Source of the DNA: DATEDA01 sp963827595
GTDB lineage: Bacteria > Pseudomonadota > Gammaproteobacteria > Burkholderiales > SG8-39
NCBI GenBank assembly: GCA_963827595.1
Contig: CAWHBT010000014.1
Span: forward strand, 1-64,000
Length of the DNA stretch: 64,000 nt
Reading direction: 5' to 3'
The notes beneath the pieces are model-generated. The model was not told the origin of the DNA. It worked only from the letters and a program-made list of their open reading frames with translations, and did not search any database. The position numbers were made by a program, and so were the translations under genes. Of this stretch, positions 8,144 through 17,760 are shown piece after piece. How positions within the stretch are numbered: position 1 is the stretch's first letter; each line of letters opens with the position of its first letter.

Positions 8144-8771
8144 CGTCGGCCGCCGTCGGCCGGCGGCGGGATTCACGCTGGTCGAGCTGCTCGTCGCGGT
8201 CACGATCTTCGCCGTGCTCTCCGGCATCGCCTACCGTTCGCTCGCGGTCGTGCTCGACAGCCGTGGGCGCATCGAGCAGGAAAACCGCAAGTGGCGCAGC
8301 CTCGCGGCGCTCTTCGCCCGGCTCGAGCAGGACGTCGCCGCCGCCGCACCGCGGCCGATCCGCGACGCCGGCGACCTCGTCGGGCCGGCGTTCGTGGGCG
8401 GCATCGCCGCGCGGCTCAACGACGGCGCGATCGTGCTGACGCGGACCGCGCTCGCTCCCGAGCCCGGGGCGGCCGAGCCGCCGCGGCGGCTCGGCTACCG
8501 CCTCCGCGGCGGCGTGGTGGAGCTGCTCACCTGGAACGTCCTCGACCAGGCGCCCCGCAGCGAGCCCGCGGTCGTCGCGGTGCTGCGCGACGTGACGGCG
8601 TTCGACCTGCGCTATCTCGACCGCCGCGGACAGTGGCACGCCAGCTGGCCGCTGCCGGGGACGGCCGCGGGCGAGACCGCGATCCCCGCCGCCGTCGAGG
8701 TGGCCGTGACGCTCGCTTCCGGGGAGCGCGTCACGCGCCTCTTCCCGACGTCACCGCGGTTGCCGCAATGA
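8124..8771 (+). CDS. gspJ: Type II secretion minor pseudopilin GspJ
   Basis: A 215-residue tip pseudopilin. The leader MRRAPSSVGRRRPAAG precedes FTLVELLVAVTIFAVLSGIAY. Residues 45-75 (QENRKWRSLAALFARLEQDVA) match the conserved helix of GspJ, and the C-terminal region carries the DLRYLDRRGQWHASWP pattern expected of the family. With GspI and GspK it forms the tip that starts pilus assembly. Its stop overlaps the gspK start (ATGA). Confidence 0.92.
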   Translation: MRRAPSSVGRRRPAAGFTLVELLVAVTIFAVLSGIAYRSLAVVLDSRGRIEQENRKWRSLAALFARLEQDVAAAAPRPIRDAGDLVGPAFVGGIAARLNDGAIVLTRTALAPEPGAAEPPRRLGYRLRGGVVELLTWNVLDQAPRSEPAVVAVLRDVTAFDLRYLDRRGQWHASWPLPGTAAGETAIPAAVEVAVTLASGERVTRLFPTSPRLPQ

Positions 8772-9691
8772 TCGGCGCGCGGCGGGAACGAGGCATGGCG
8801 GTGGTGGTGGCCGTTCTCGTCGTCGCGCTGGCGACCAGCACGGCCTCCTACGTCCTCTGGCAGCAGTCGCTGTGGATCCGCCAGGTGGAGAACCTCGCCG
8901 ACCGCGCCCAGGCCGATGCGCTCGCGCGGGCCGCCGCGAGCTGGGTCGCGGTGATCCTCGCCGCGGACGATCCCGCGGTCGACCACCTCGGCGAGCCCTG
9001 GGCGCGCCGGATTCCGCCGTTCCCCGCGGAGCGCGCCGAGGTCGCAGGCGCGATCGGCGACGAGCAAGGCAAGCTCAACATCAACAACCTCGCGCGCGAC
9101 GGCGGCGCGAGCCCGCAGGACCTGGTCGCGTTCCAGCGCCTCCTCGCGTCGCTCGGCCTGCCGGCCGCGGTCGCCGAGGCGGTGGTCGACTGGCTCGACG
9201 CGGACGGCGAACCGACGGCGCCGAACGGCGCCGAAGACCAGTACTACCTCGCGCGCGAGCCGGCGCATCGCGCCGCGAACCGCCCGGTCCTCGACGCGGG
9301 CGAGCTCGCGCGCGTGAAGGGCCTGGACGCAGCGGCCGTCGCCCGGCTCGCGCCGTTCGTCACGGCGCTGCCGGAGCCGACGCCGGTGAACGTGAACACC
9401 GCGCCGCCGGAGGTGCTGCAGGCGATCGTCCCGAGCCTCACCCCGGAGGCAGCGGCGCGCATCGTCGCCGCACGGGGCCGCCAGCCCTTCGCCAGCCGCG
9501 AGGCGTTTCTCCGTGCGCTCCCGACTCCGCCAGCGGCGCCCATCGACGCGCAGATCGACGTCCGGAGCCGGTACTTCAGCGCCGCGGCCACGGTGCGCCT
9601 CGGCCGCGTCGTCGCCGGCTACCGCGCGCTCTTCGAGCGCGACGACCGGGGTGTGCCGGCGCTGGTGACGATGTCGCAGGTGGCGCTCTAG
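8768..9691 (+). CDS. gspK: Type II secretion minor pseudopilin GspK
   Basis: A 307-residue pseudopilin, the largest and the cap of the tip. Start ATG at 8768 overlaps the gspJ stop by four bases. The leader MIGARRERG is followed by MAVVVAVLVVALATSTASYV; the residue after the cleavage Gly is Met and there is no Glu at position +5, as expected for GspK alone. The body contains DEQGKLNINNL, VDWLDADGEPTAPNGAEDQYY and PVNVNTAPPEVL, which build the helical cap domain and its metal-binding region. Confidence 0.95.
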   Translation: MIGARRERGMAVVVAVLVVALATSTASYVLWQQSLWIRQVENLADRAQADALARAAASWVAVILAADDPAVDHLGEPWARRIPPFPAERAEVAGAIGDEQGKLNINNLARDGGASPQDLVAFQRLLASLGLPAAVAEAVVDWLDADGEPTAPNGAEDQYYLAREPAHRAANRPVLDAGELARVKGLDAAAVARLAPFVTALPEPTPVNVNTAPPEVLQAIVPSLTPEAAARIVAARGRQPFASREAFLRALPTPPAAPIDAQIDVRSRYFSAAATVRLGRVVAGYRALFERDDRGVPALVTMSQVAL

Positions 9692-9695
9692 AGCC

Positions 9696-10942
<1,247 letters not shown>

Positions 10943-10946
<4 letters not shown>

Positions 10947-11443
10947 TCGAGCACCTGCGCGAGTGGTGGCGGGCGCGCGCACCGCGGGAGCGCGCGGTGA
11001 TCGCCGGCGCCGGCGCGGCGCTCGCGCTCGCCCTGCTCTGGGCCTACGTCTGGGTCCCGATCGAGGCCGACCGCGCGCGGCTCGTCGAGGCGCTACCGCG
11101 GTTGCGCGCGGCGGCGCAGGAGGTCGCGCACGAAGCGGCCGAGGTCGAGCGGCTGCGCGCGGCGGTCCGCGCGCGCGGCGGGATCGCCGCGCCGCAGGCG
11201 GCGATCGAGGACACGCTGAAGGCGTCCGGGCTCGGCGACGGCTACGCCGGCATCACGGCCCTCGGCGACGGGCGCGTCCAGGTGAACCTCCGCGCAGTGC
11301 CCTTTGACGCCCTGGCGCGCGTTGTCGCGCAGCTCGCCGCGGAGCAAGGGCTCGCGGTGGAGCGAATTGCGCTCAAGGCGAGCGGCGAGCCGGGCAAGGT
11401 GGAAGTCGAGACGCTGGTGCTGCGTGCGGCGCACGGAGGATGA
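10943..11443 (+). CDS. gspM: Type II secretion platform protein GspM
   Basis: A 166-residue inner-membrane partner of GspL. The GTG at 10943 overlaps the gspL stop (GTGA). The sequence starts with IEHLREWWRARAPRERAVI, then one transmembrane helix (about residues 20-40, ending ALLWAYVWVPIEADR), a coiled-coil-prone stretch, and a small ferredoxin-like domain ending VEVETLVLRAAHGG. The conserved R-ERA motif before the helix and the location identify it. Confidence 0.88.
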
Positions 11444-11448
11444 CGTTG

Positions 11449-11835
11449 ATGAAGCTGGAGCAAACGCGATTGAAGTGGTGGCACGCGGGCGTGTTCGCGG
11501 TGGTGCTCGCGGCGACGCTCGCGGCGGCGCCGCCGGCCCGCTGGGCCGCCGCGGCGGTCGAGCGGGCGAGCGACGGGCGCGTCCGCATCGCTGCCGCGAC
11601 CGGCACCGCGTGGTCCGGCCGCGGCGACGTCGTGGTGCGGACCGACGGCGGGGAAGTGACGTTGCGCGGGGCGGTCTGGAAATGGCTGCCGGGGCGCGTC
11701 CTCGCCGGCGAGCTCGCGTTCGAGGTCCGCGCGGAGCACTTCGCGGGGCCGGGCGGCATGGTGGTCGCGTGGGGCCTCGCCGGGGCGGTGCTCCGCGGCG
11801 CGGACACGCTTCTCCTCCCCCGGAGGCCGGCGTGA
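11449..11835 (+). CDS. gspN: Type II secretion protein GspN, unusually short
   Basis: A 128-residue protein where GspN is normally about 240-260 residues. The ATG at 11449 is preferred because GGAGGA (11435-11440) sits 8 bp before it; the ATG at 11440 would lie inside that ribosome-binding site. After a short basic leader comes one membrane helix (about residues 12-30), then RIAAATGTAWSGRGDVVVR and VWKWLPGRVLAGELAFEV, which match the N-terminal half of GspN. The C-terminal half is absent: the frame ends four bases into gspC. GspN is dispensable in many systems, so the truncation may be tolerated. Confidence 0.75.
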   Translation: MKLEQTRLKWWHAGVFAVVLAATLAAAPPARWAAAAVERASDGRVRIAAATGTAWSGRGDVVVRTDGGEVTLRGAVWKWLPGRVLAGELAFEVRAEHFAGPGGMVVAWGLAGAVLRGADTLLLPRRPA

Positions 11836-12704
11836 AGGACACCGCGTTTTCGCTCTTCCGGACGCTCCCGACGGTCGCGATGCTCGCCGCGCTCATGCTC
11901 GCCGGCTGGTTCGCGGGACGCTGGGTCCTGTACTTCGCGGCACCGGCGGAGACGGCGCCGGCCGCGCCGCGCGAGCGCGTGCAGCTCGGCGCCGCCGCGC
12001 AGGTGCTCGCCGACGCCCATCTCTTCGGCGCGGCGGCGGCCGGCGGCGAAGTCCTGAGCAACCTGAACATCAAGCTGCGGGGCGTGCTCGCCGGTGCGAG
12101 CGGTTTCGCGATCCTCAACACCGGCGACCGCGACCAGACCGCGCGCGTCGGCGGTGAGGTCGTCCCCGGCGTCGTGCTCGAAGCGGTCCACGCACGGCAC
12201 GTGATGCTGCGCCGGAACGGCGCGCTCGAACGGGTCAACCTCGAGGAGCGCCAGCAGCTCGCGGCCGCGCCCGCCCCCCAGGATCCGCCGCGCCGCGCGC
12301 GGGGCCGTAGCGTTGCCGCGCCCGAGCCGGCGCCGGCGAGTTCGGCCCCCCGCCCCGGCGCGCCGTTCCAGCGCCCCGAGCCGTACGCGCCGGTCGGCGA
12401 CGTGCCGAGCGAGCCGTCGCCCGCCGTGGCGCCTACGCCGCCGCCGACACCGGCCGTCGCGCCGCCGGTGCCGGCGGGCGCCGCGGGCAAGGGCCTGGTC
12501 GTCACGACCATGCCGCCGGGCGGCCTGCTCGAGCGCATCGGGCTCCAGCCGGGCGATGTGATCCGCTCGGTGAGCGGCGAACCGGTCGCGAACGAGGCAG
12601 ACGTGCTGCGCATCGTGCAGAGCCGCGGCGCCGAGGGGACGCTCACCGTCGAAGTCCAACGCGGCGGCATGACCCTGCCGCTCACCGTGCAAACGCAGCG
12701 CTAG
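11832..12704 (+). CDS. gspC: Type II secretion coupling protein GspC with PDZ domain
   Basis: A 290-residue inner-membrane protein that links the platform to the secretin and helps choose substrates. The GTG at 11832 overlaps the gspN stop. It has a single N-terminal membrane helix (about residues 12-35), the homology region (LGAAAQVLADAHLFG through LRGVLAGASGFAILNTG) that binds GspD N0, a Pro/Ala-rich linker at about 150-215, and a C-terminal PDZ domain (MPPGGLLERIGLQPGDVIRS). In many operons gspC is first; here it sits between N and D. Confidence 0.92.
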   Translation: MKDTAFSLFRTLPTVAMLAALMLAGWFAGRWVLYFAAPAETAPAAPRERVQLGAAAQVLADAHLFGAAAAGGEVLSNLNIKLRGVLAGASGFAILNTGDRDQTARVGGEVVPGVVLEAVHARHVMLRRNGALERVNLEERQQLAAAPAPQDPPRRARGRSVAAPEPAPASSAPRPGAPFQRPEPYAPVGDVPSEPSPAVAPTPPPTPAVAPPVPAGAAGKGLVVTTMPPGGLLERIGLQPGDVIRSVSGEPVANEADVLRIVQSRGAEGTLTVEVQRGGMTLPLTVQTQR

Positions 12705-12720
12705 CTGCTGGGAGAACAGG

Positions 12721-14853
12721 TTGCGCTTCCACTCTCGGGCCGGGCACCGGACACTCGCGGCGCTGGCCGCGGCGCTCGCCCTCCAGGCGGGCGCCGCGCT
12801 GGCCCAGGACCAGCCCGCCGCAGCGGACTACACGGTCACGCTGAACTTCGTGAACGCCGACATCCATGCGGTCGTGAAGGCGGTCGCCGAGATGACCGGG
12901 CGCAATTTCCTCCTCGATCCGCGGGTGCAGGGCACGGTCAACATCATCGCCCCGAAACCGGTGCCGCGGAACATGGTGTTCCCGATCCTGCTGTCCGCGC
13001 TGCGCGTGCAGGGCTTCGCCGCCGTCGGGGGCGAGCTCGGCTACGTCAACATCGTTCCCGAGGCCGATGCGAAGTTCTACGCCAGCGCGGCGGCGCGCGC
13101 CCGGTCCGATCAGATCGTGACCGAAGTGTTCCGGTTGCAGTTCGAATCGGCGCAGCAGCTGGTGGCAACGCTGCGCCCGCTCGTCACGCCGAACAACGTC
13201 ATCAATGCGTTCCCGGCGACCAACACGATCGTCATTACCGACTACGTGTCGAACATCGCTCGGGTGCGCAACGTGATCTCGAACGTGGACCAGCCGCAGC
13301 CGGCGCAGGTGATGGCGATCAAGCTGCGGTACGCGGCGGCGATCGACGTCGGCCAGGCGGTGCAGCGGCTCATGCCCGAGCTCGGGCAGCCGGCCGGGCC
13401 GGGGGGGGCGCCGCGAGTGGCGCTCACCGTCGATGGACGCACGAACAGCTTGCTGGTGCGCGCCGACCACCCGGCGGTCGCCAAGCGCATCCGGGAGCTT
13501 GCCGACAGCCTGGATCTCCCGGGCGCCGCCGGGGGCAACATCTACGTGGTCTACCTCAAGAATGCGCAGGCCGACCGGCTCGCCGAGGCGCTTCGCGCGA
13601 TCGTGAGCGGCCAGCCGCTCGCGCGCGCGGCCGCCGCCGCACCCACCGCCGGACCGCCGGGCGCACCCCCGCCACCACCGCCGGCAGCGCAGCCGCCGCT
13701 GGCTGCGGCTGGGGCGGCGCCAGGAGGCGCGGGCAACCCGGCGATCGGTGCGCTCGCGAGCGCCTCGATCCAGGCCCATCCGGAGACGAACTCGCTCGTG
13801 ATCATTGCCCCGGATGCGGTCTACCGGTCACTGCGCGGGGTGATCGAGCAGCTCGATGCGCGCCGGGCCCAGGTGTACGTGGAGGCGCTGATCGTCGAGG
13901 TCGCGACCACCAAGGCCGCCGAGTTCGGCATCCAGTGGCAGGCGATTCCCCAGGGCACCGGCACCAACAACGCGACGCAAGGGTTCGGCATCCAGAACTT
14001 CAATCCCTCCGTCGGCTCGAACATTGGCCAGATCTCGCGCGATCCGGCGACGATCGGCCAGGGACTGAGCCTTGGCCTCATCCGCGGCACGATCACCCTC
14101 GCCGGCGTGGAGATCCTCAACATCGCCGCGCTCATCCGCGCGCTCGAGCTGGACAACAGCGCCAACATCCTGTCCACGCCCACGCTGCTCACCCTGGACA
14201 ACGAGGAGGCGAAGATCCAGGTCGGGCAGAACATCCCGATCGTCACCGGCAGCTTCAGCACGCTGTCCGGGGCGGGCGGCGCGGTCGTCAACCCGTTCCA
14301 GACCTTCGAGCGGCGCGACATCGGGGTGACGCTGAAGGTCCGGCCGCAGATCGCCGAAGGGGGCATGATCAAGATGGCGCTCTACCAGGAGGTCTCGAGC
14401 ATCCTCAACGCCACCAACCCGACCGGGATCATCCTCAACAAGCGCTCGCTCGAGAGCCAGGTGCTGGTCGACGACGGCCAGATCATCGTGCTCGGGGGGC
14501 TGATCTCGGATGACGTGCAGACCAACAAGCAGTCGGTGCCGGGGCTTGGCGAGATCCCGGTCCTGGGGTACCTCTTCCGCTACGACACACGCCGGCGCGA
14601 GAAGGTGAATCTCATGATCTTCCTGCGCCCGGTGGTGCTGCGCGATGCGCCGGCCGGCGCGGCGCTCACCGGCAATCGTTACGACATCATCCGCGGCATC
14701 CAGGGCGGGGTGCAGACCCCCGACCACCCGCCGCTGCCCTCGATGCCCGGGCCGAAGCTGCCCGCGGAGCTTCCCCCGCTCATGCCCGGCCAGCCGGCGC
14801 TGCCGCTGCGCACGCCGCAGGCGCCCCCACCCGAGCAGTCTCCGCCGCAATGA
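12721..14853 (+). CDS. gspD: Type II secretion outer-membrane secretin GspD
   Basis: A 710-residue subunit of the 15-fold outer-membrane channel. A TTG start at 12721 is proposed, 16 bp after the gspC stop, with GGGAGA just upstream; it gives a normal signal peptide ending ALAQ (residue 29). The N0 domain (VTLNFVNADIHAVVKAVAEM) and N1-N3 repeats follow. A Pro/Ala/Gly-rich insert lies in N3 at about 300-345, a usual place for such loops. The secretin core carries ANILSTPTLLTLDNEEAKIQ, GVTLKVRPQIAEGG and VPGLGEIPVLGYLFRY. A short Pro-rich tail may be the pilotin-binding S domain, but no pilotin gene is nearby. The stop overlaps gspE by four bases. Confidence 0.95.
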   Translation: MRFHSRAGHRTLAALAAALALQAGAALAQDQPAAADYTVTLNFVNADIHAVVKAVAEMTGRNFLLDPRVQGTVNIIAPKPVPRNMVFPILLSALRVQGFAAVGGELGYVNIVPEADAKFYASAAARARSDQIVTEVFRLQFESAQQLVATLRPLVTPNNVINAFPATNTIVITDYVSNIARVRNVISNVDQPQPAQVMAIKLRYAAAIDVGQAVQRLMPELGQPAGPGGAPRVALTVDGRTNSLLVRADHPAVAKRIRELADSLDLPGAAGGNIYVVYLKNAQADRLAEALRAIVSGQPLARAAAAAPTAGPPGAPPPPPPAAQPPLAAAGAAPGGAGNPAIGALASASIQAHPETNSLVIIAPDAVYRSLRGVIEQLDARRAQVYVEALIVEVATTKAAEFGIQWQAIPQGTGTNNATQGFGIQNFNPSVGSNIGQISRDPATIGQGLSLGLIRGTITLAGVEILNIAALIRALELDNSANILSTPTLLTLDNEEAKIQVGQNIPIVTGSFSTLSGAGGAVVNPFQTFERRDIGVTLKVRPQIAEGGMIKMALYQEVSSILNATNPTGIILNKRSLESQVLVDDGQIIVLGGLISDDVQTNKQSVPGLGEIPVLGYLFRYDTRRREKVNLMIFLRPVVLRDAPAGAALTGNRYDIIRGIQGGVQTPDHPPLPSMPGPKLPAELPPLMPGQPALPLRTPQAPPPEQSPPQ

Positions 14854-16397
14854 GCAGCCCGCCCAACAGCACGTTTGGCCCGGGCCCGTCGACGGTCCTC
14901 GCCGCGCAGCTCGACTCGACGGTCGTCCGGACGCTCCCGTATCACTTCGCCCGGGCGAAGGGCGTGATCGCGGCGCGGCGCGTAGGCGAGCTGATCGAGC
15001 TGTGGGTCCGCCCTGGAGTGACCGCCGCCGCCATCAGCGAGGCACGGCGCGCGCTCGGGGTTCCGGTGCGCGCCCTCATGCTCGCCCCCGAGCTCTTCGA
15101 GCGGCGGCTCGCGCAGCTGTACACGCGCGACACGCGCGGTGCGGCCGACCTCATCGATGGCCTCTCCGAGCAGGCCGATCTCAGGAGCCTCGCCGAGGGG
15201 CTGCCCGAGATCACCGATCTTCTGGACACCGAGGACGATGCCCCGGTCATCCGCTTCATCAACGTGCTGCTCACGCAGGCACTGCGCGAGCGTGCGTCCG
15301 ACGTGCACTTCGAGGTGTTCGAGGGTCGCTCGGTGGTGCGTTTTCGGATCGACGGCACGCTGCGCGATGTGCTCGAGCCGCCGCGCGCGCTGCACGCGGC
15401 GCTTGTCTCCCGGCTCAAAGTGATGGCGAGCCTCGACATCGCCGAGAAGCGCCTGCCGCAGGACGGGCGCATCACGCTGCGGATCGCCGGGCGGCCGGTC
15501 GATGTTCGGGTCTCGACCCTCCCGACGGGCCACGGCGAGCGCGTCGTGCTGCGCCTCCTCGACAAGCAGCAGGGGCGCCTCGATCTCGGGTCCCTGGGCA
15601 TGAGCGATCCGACCCGCGAGAAGGTCGACGCCCTGGTCCGCCAGGCGCATGGCATCGTCCTCGTGACCGGGCCGACCGGATCGGGCAAGACCACCACCCT
15701 GTACGCGGCGCTCTCGCGACTGGACGCCGACAAGCTCAACATCATGACCGTGGAGGACCCGATCGAGTACGACCTGGACGGCATCGGCCAGACCCAGGTG
15801 AACCCGGCGATCGAGATGACGTTCGCGCGCGCGCTGCGCGCGATCCTGCGCCAGGACCCCGACGTGGTGATGATCGGCGAGATCCGCGATCTGGAGACCG
15901 CGCGCATCGCCGTCCAGGCGAGCCTCACCGGCCACCTCGTGCTCGCCACGCTGCACACGAACGACGCCGCCGGCGCGGTCACGCGCCTGATCGACATGGG
16001 GGTCGAGCCCTTCCTGCTCGCCTCGAGCCTCCTCGGGGTGCTCGCCCAGCGCCTCGTGCGCAAGCTCTGCCCCGCGTGCCGCAAGCTGGATCTCCCCTCC
16101 GCTACGGAGTCGGCCGCGATTACCTCACGGCTCCGCGGTCGGCCGGTCTACACCGCCGTCGGCTGTGCGAAGTGCAACGGGTCCGGTTACAGCGGCCGCA
16201 GCGGCATCTACGAGCTCTTGCTGGTCGATGACGAGATGCGCCGGCTCGTCCATGGTGGGGCCGCTGAGAGCGCGCTGCGCGATCGGGCGCTCGCGCGCGG
16301 CATGACGATGCTGCGCGACGACGGGCTGCGCTGGGTCGCCCACGGCGAGACCACGATCGAAGAAGTGCTGCGCGTCACCCGCGCGACCGAGGAATAG
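14850..16397 (+). CDS. gspE: Type II secretion ATPase GspE
   Basis: A 515-residue cytoplasmic ATPase that powers pseudopilus assembly. It has an N1E-like region, then the N2E/PAS-like part (ERASDVHFEVFEGRSVVRFR) and the RecA-like domain with Walker A GPTGSGKTTT at about residues 274-283, the Asp box MTVEDPIEYDLDGIGQTQVN, Walker B and His box GHLVLATLHTNDAAG. The C-terminal zinc module has two Cys pairs (CPAC near 406 and CAKC near 435), the tetracysteine motif typical of GspE. Confidence 0.96.
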   Translation: MSSPPNSTFGPGPSTVLAAQLDSTVVRTLPYHFARAKGVIAARRVGELIELWVRPGVTAAAISEARRALGVPVRALMLAPELFERRLAQLYTRDTRGAADLIDGLSEQADLRSLAEGLPEITDLLDTEDDAPVIRFINVLLTQALRERASDVHFEVFEGRSVVRFRIDGTLRDVLEPPRALHAALVSRLKVMASLDIAEKRLPQDGRITLRIAGRPVDVRVSTLPTGHGERVVLRLLDKQQGRLDLGSLGMSDPTREKVDALVRQAHGIVLVTGPTGSGKTTTLYAALSRLDADKLNIMTVEDPIEYDLDGIGQTQVNPAIEMTFARALRAILRQDPDVVMIGEIRDLETARIAVQASLTGHLVLATLHTNDAAGAVTRLIDMGVEPFLLASSLLGVLAQRLVRKLCPACRKLDLPSATESAAITSRLRGRPVYTAVGCAKCNGSGYSGRSGIYELLLVDDEMRRLVHGGAAESALRDRALARGMTMLRDDGLRWVAHGETTIEEVLRVTRATEE

Positions 16398-16418
16398 CGG
16401 GAGCGGGGCCCGCGCACG

Positions 16419-17636
16419 ATGTCCGGCTACCGGTACGAAGCGCTCGCGCCCGACGGCAAGGTCCGCAAGGGCGTGCTCGAGTCGGACAGCCCGCGCCAGG
16501 CGCGCGCGCGGCTCCGCGAGCAGGGGATGCTCCCGGTCGAGGTCGCGCCGATCGCCGCCGACAAGGCGGGCCGCGCGCGCGGTCTGGCGCTGTGGCGCGG
16601 ACGCCTGAGCTCGGCGGCGCTCGCGACGCTCACCCGCCAGCTCGCGACCCTGCTCGCCGCCGGGCTCACCGTCGAGCAGGCCCTGAACGCGGTGATCGAG
16701 CAGTCGGACGCCGAGACCGAGCGGCAGCTGCTGGCAGCGGTGCGCGGCGACGTCCTCGGCGGCCAGTCGCTCGCGTGGTCGCTCGCCCACCACCCGGTCG
16801 CGTTTCCCGAGGTCTATCTCACGCTGGTCGACGCCGGCGAGCGCTCGGGTCGCCTCGCCGACGTGCTGGCGCGGCTCGCCGAGTACACCGAGGAGCGCGA
16901 GCAGCTCCGCGGCAAGGTCCTGCTCGCGTTCGTCTACCCGGCGCTCGTCACGATCGTCGCCGTCACCGTGGTCACCGGGTTGCTGGTGTACGTCGTGCCG
17001 CAGGTCGTCCAGGTGTTCCAGAACACCAACCAGGCGCTGCCGCTGCTGACCCGCGCGCTGATCGGGCTGTCGGGCTTCCTCCGCGGCTACGGCGGCTTCG
17101 TGGTCATCGCGCTCGCCGCCGCGGCCCTCGGGGCGCGGGCGGCGCTCGCCGTTCCCGCCGTCCGCGAGCGCTGGCAGCGGCGGCTCCTCCGGGTGCCGGT
17201 CGCAGGGCCCTTGCACCGCGACCTCAACAGCGCGCGCCTCGCGGCGACGCTCGCGATCCTCGTCGGCAGCCGGGTGCCGCTCCTCACCGCGCTGCGCGCC
17301 GGCGCGGGCGCCGTCTCGAGCCTCCCCATGCGCCGCGCGCTCGATGAGGCCGCCGCACGCGTGCAGGAGGGCTCGGGGCTCGCGCGCGCGCTCGGCGCCT
17401 CGAAGCTCTTCCCGCCGCTCCTGGTCCACATGATCGCGAGCGGCGAGGCGAGCGGCCGGCTGGGAGAGCTCCTCGAGCGCGCCGCGGTGCAGCAGGCGCG
17501 CAGCCTCGAGCGGCGGATCGCGGCGTTCGTCGCGCTCCTCGAGCCGCTGCTCATCCTCGCCATGGGCGGGATGGTGCTGGTCATCGTGCTCGCGATCCTG
17601 CTGCCGATCTTCGAGCTGAACCAGATCGTGCGGTAG
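16419..17636 (+). CDS. gspF: Type II secretion inner-membrane platform protein GspF
   Basis: A 405-residue polytopic core of the inner-membrane platform. It begins MSGYRYEALAPDGKVRKG, the standard GspF opening, and contains two tandem T2SF domains (LATLTRQLATLLAAGLTVEQ from about residue 67 and ARLAATLAILVGSRVPLLTAL from about 270) with three membrane helices, at about 170-195, 220-245 and 380-400. The C-terminus LAILLPIFELNQIVR is the family hallmark. It is the last gene of the operon, followed directly by an intrinsic terminator. Confidence 0.95.
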   Translation: MSGYRYEALAPDGKVRKGVLESDSPRQARARLREQGMLPVEVAPIAADKAGRARGLALWRGRLSSAALATLTRQLATLLAAGLTVEQALNAVIEQSDAETERQLLAAVRGDVLGGQSLAWSLAHHPVAFPEVYLTLVDAGERSGRLADVLARLAEYTEEREQLRGKVLLAFVYPALVTIVAVTVVTGLLVYVVPQVVQVFQNTNQALPLLTRALIGLSGFLRGYGGFVVIALAAAALGARAALAVPAVRERWQRRLLRVPVAGPLHRDLNSARLAATLAILVGSRVPLLTALRAGAGAVSSLPMRRALDEAAARVQEGSGLARALGASKLFPPLLVHMIASGEASGRLGELLERAAVQQARSLERRIAAFVALLEPLLILAMGGMVLVIVLAILLPIFELNQIVR

Positions 17637-17640
17637 GCAC

Positions 17641-17674
17641 AGGCCGGGGCGCGGGGCCCGGCCTTGCATTTTTT
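17641..17674 (+). terminator. Intrinsic terminator closing the gsp operon
   Basis: AGGCCGGG (17641-17648) pairs with CCCGGCCT (17657-17664) in an 8-bp perfect stem with an 8-base loop, followed by TGCA and six T residues (17669-17674). It lies 4 bp after the gspF stop. Confidence 0.8.
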
Positions 17675-17680
17675 ATGCTT

Positions 17681-17706
17681 TTGGCATATGCTTACGTCAT
17701 AATCAG
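17681..17706 (+). promoter_or_regulatory. AT-rich element upstream of the di-heme oxidoreductase gene
   Basis: TTGGCATAT (17681-17689) and GTCATAATCAG (17696-17706) stand out in the GC-rich background between the gsp terminator and the next start at 17761. Both words also occur in the promoter region of the DUF1800 gene (GTCATAAT at 3454-3461, TTGGCATAA at 3466-3474), in the opposite order. A shared regulator is possible but unproven; no confident -10/-35 pair was found here. Confidence 0.3.
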
Positions 17707-17760
17707 CACTGCTAACTTGGGCTCGGGGACCCCGGGGACCGCCGTGAAAGGAGGATAGCC

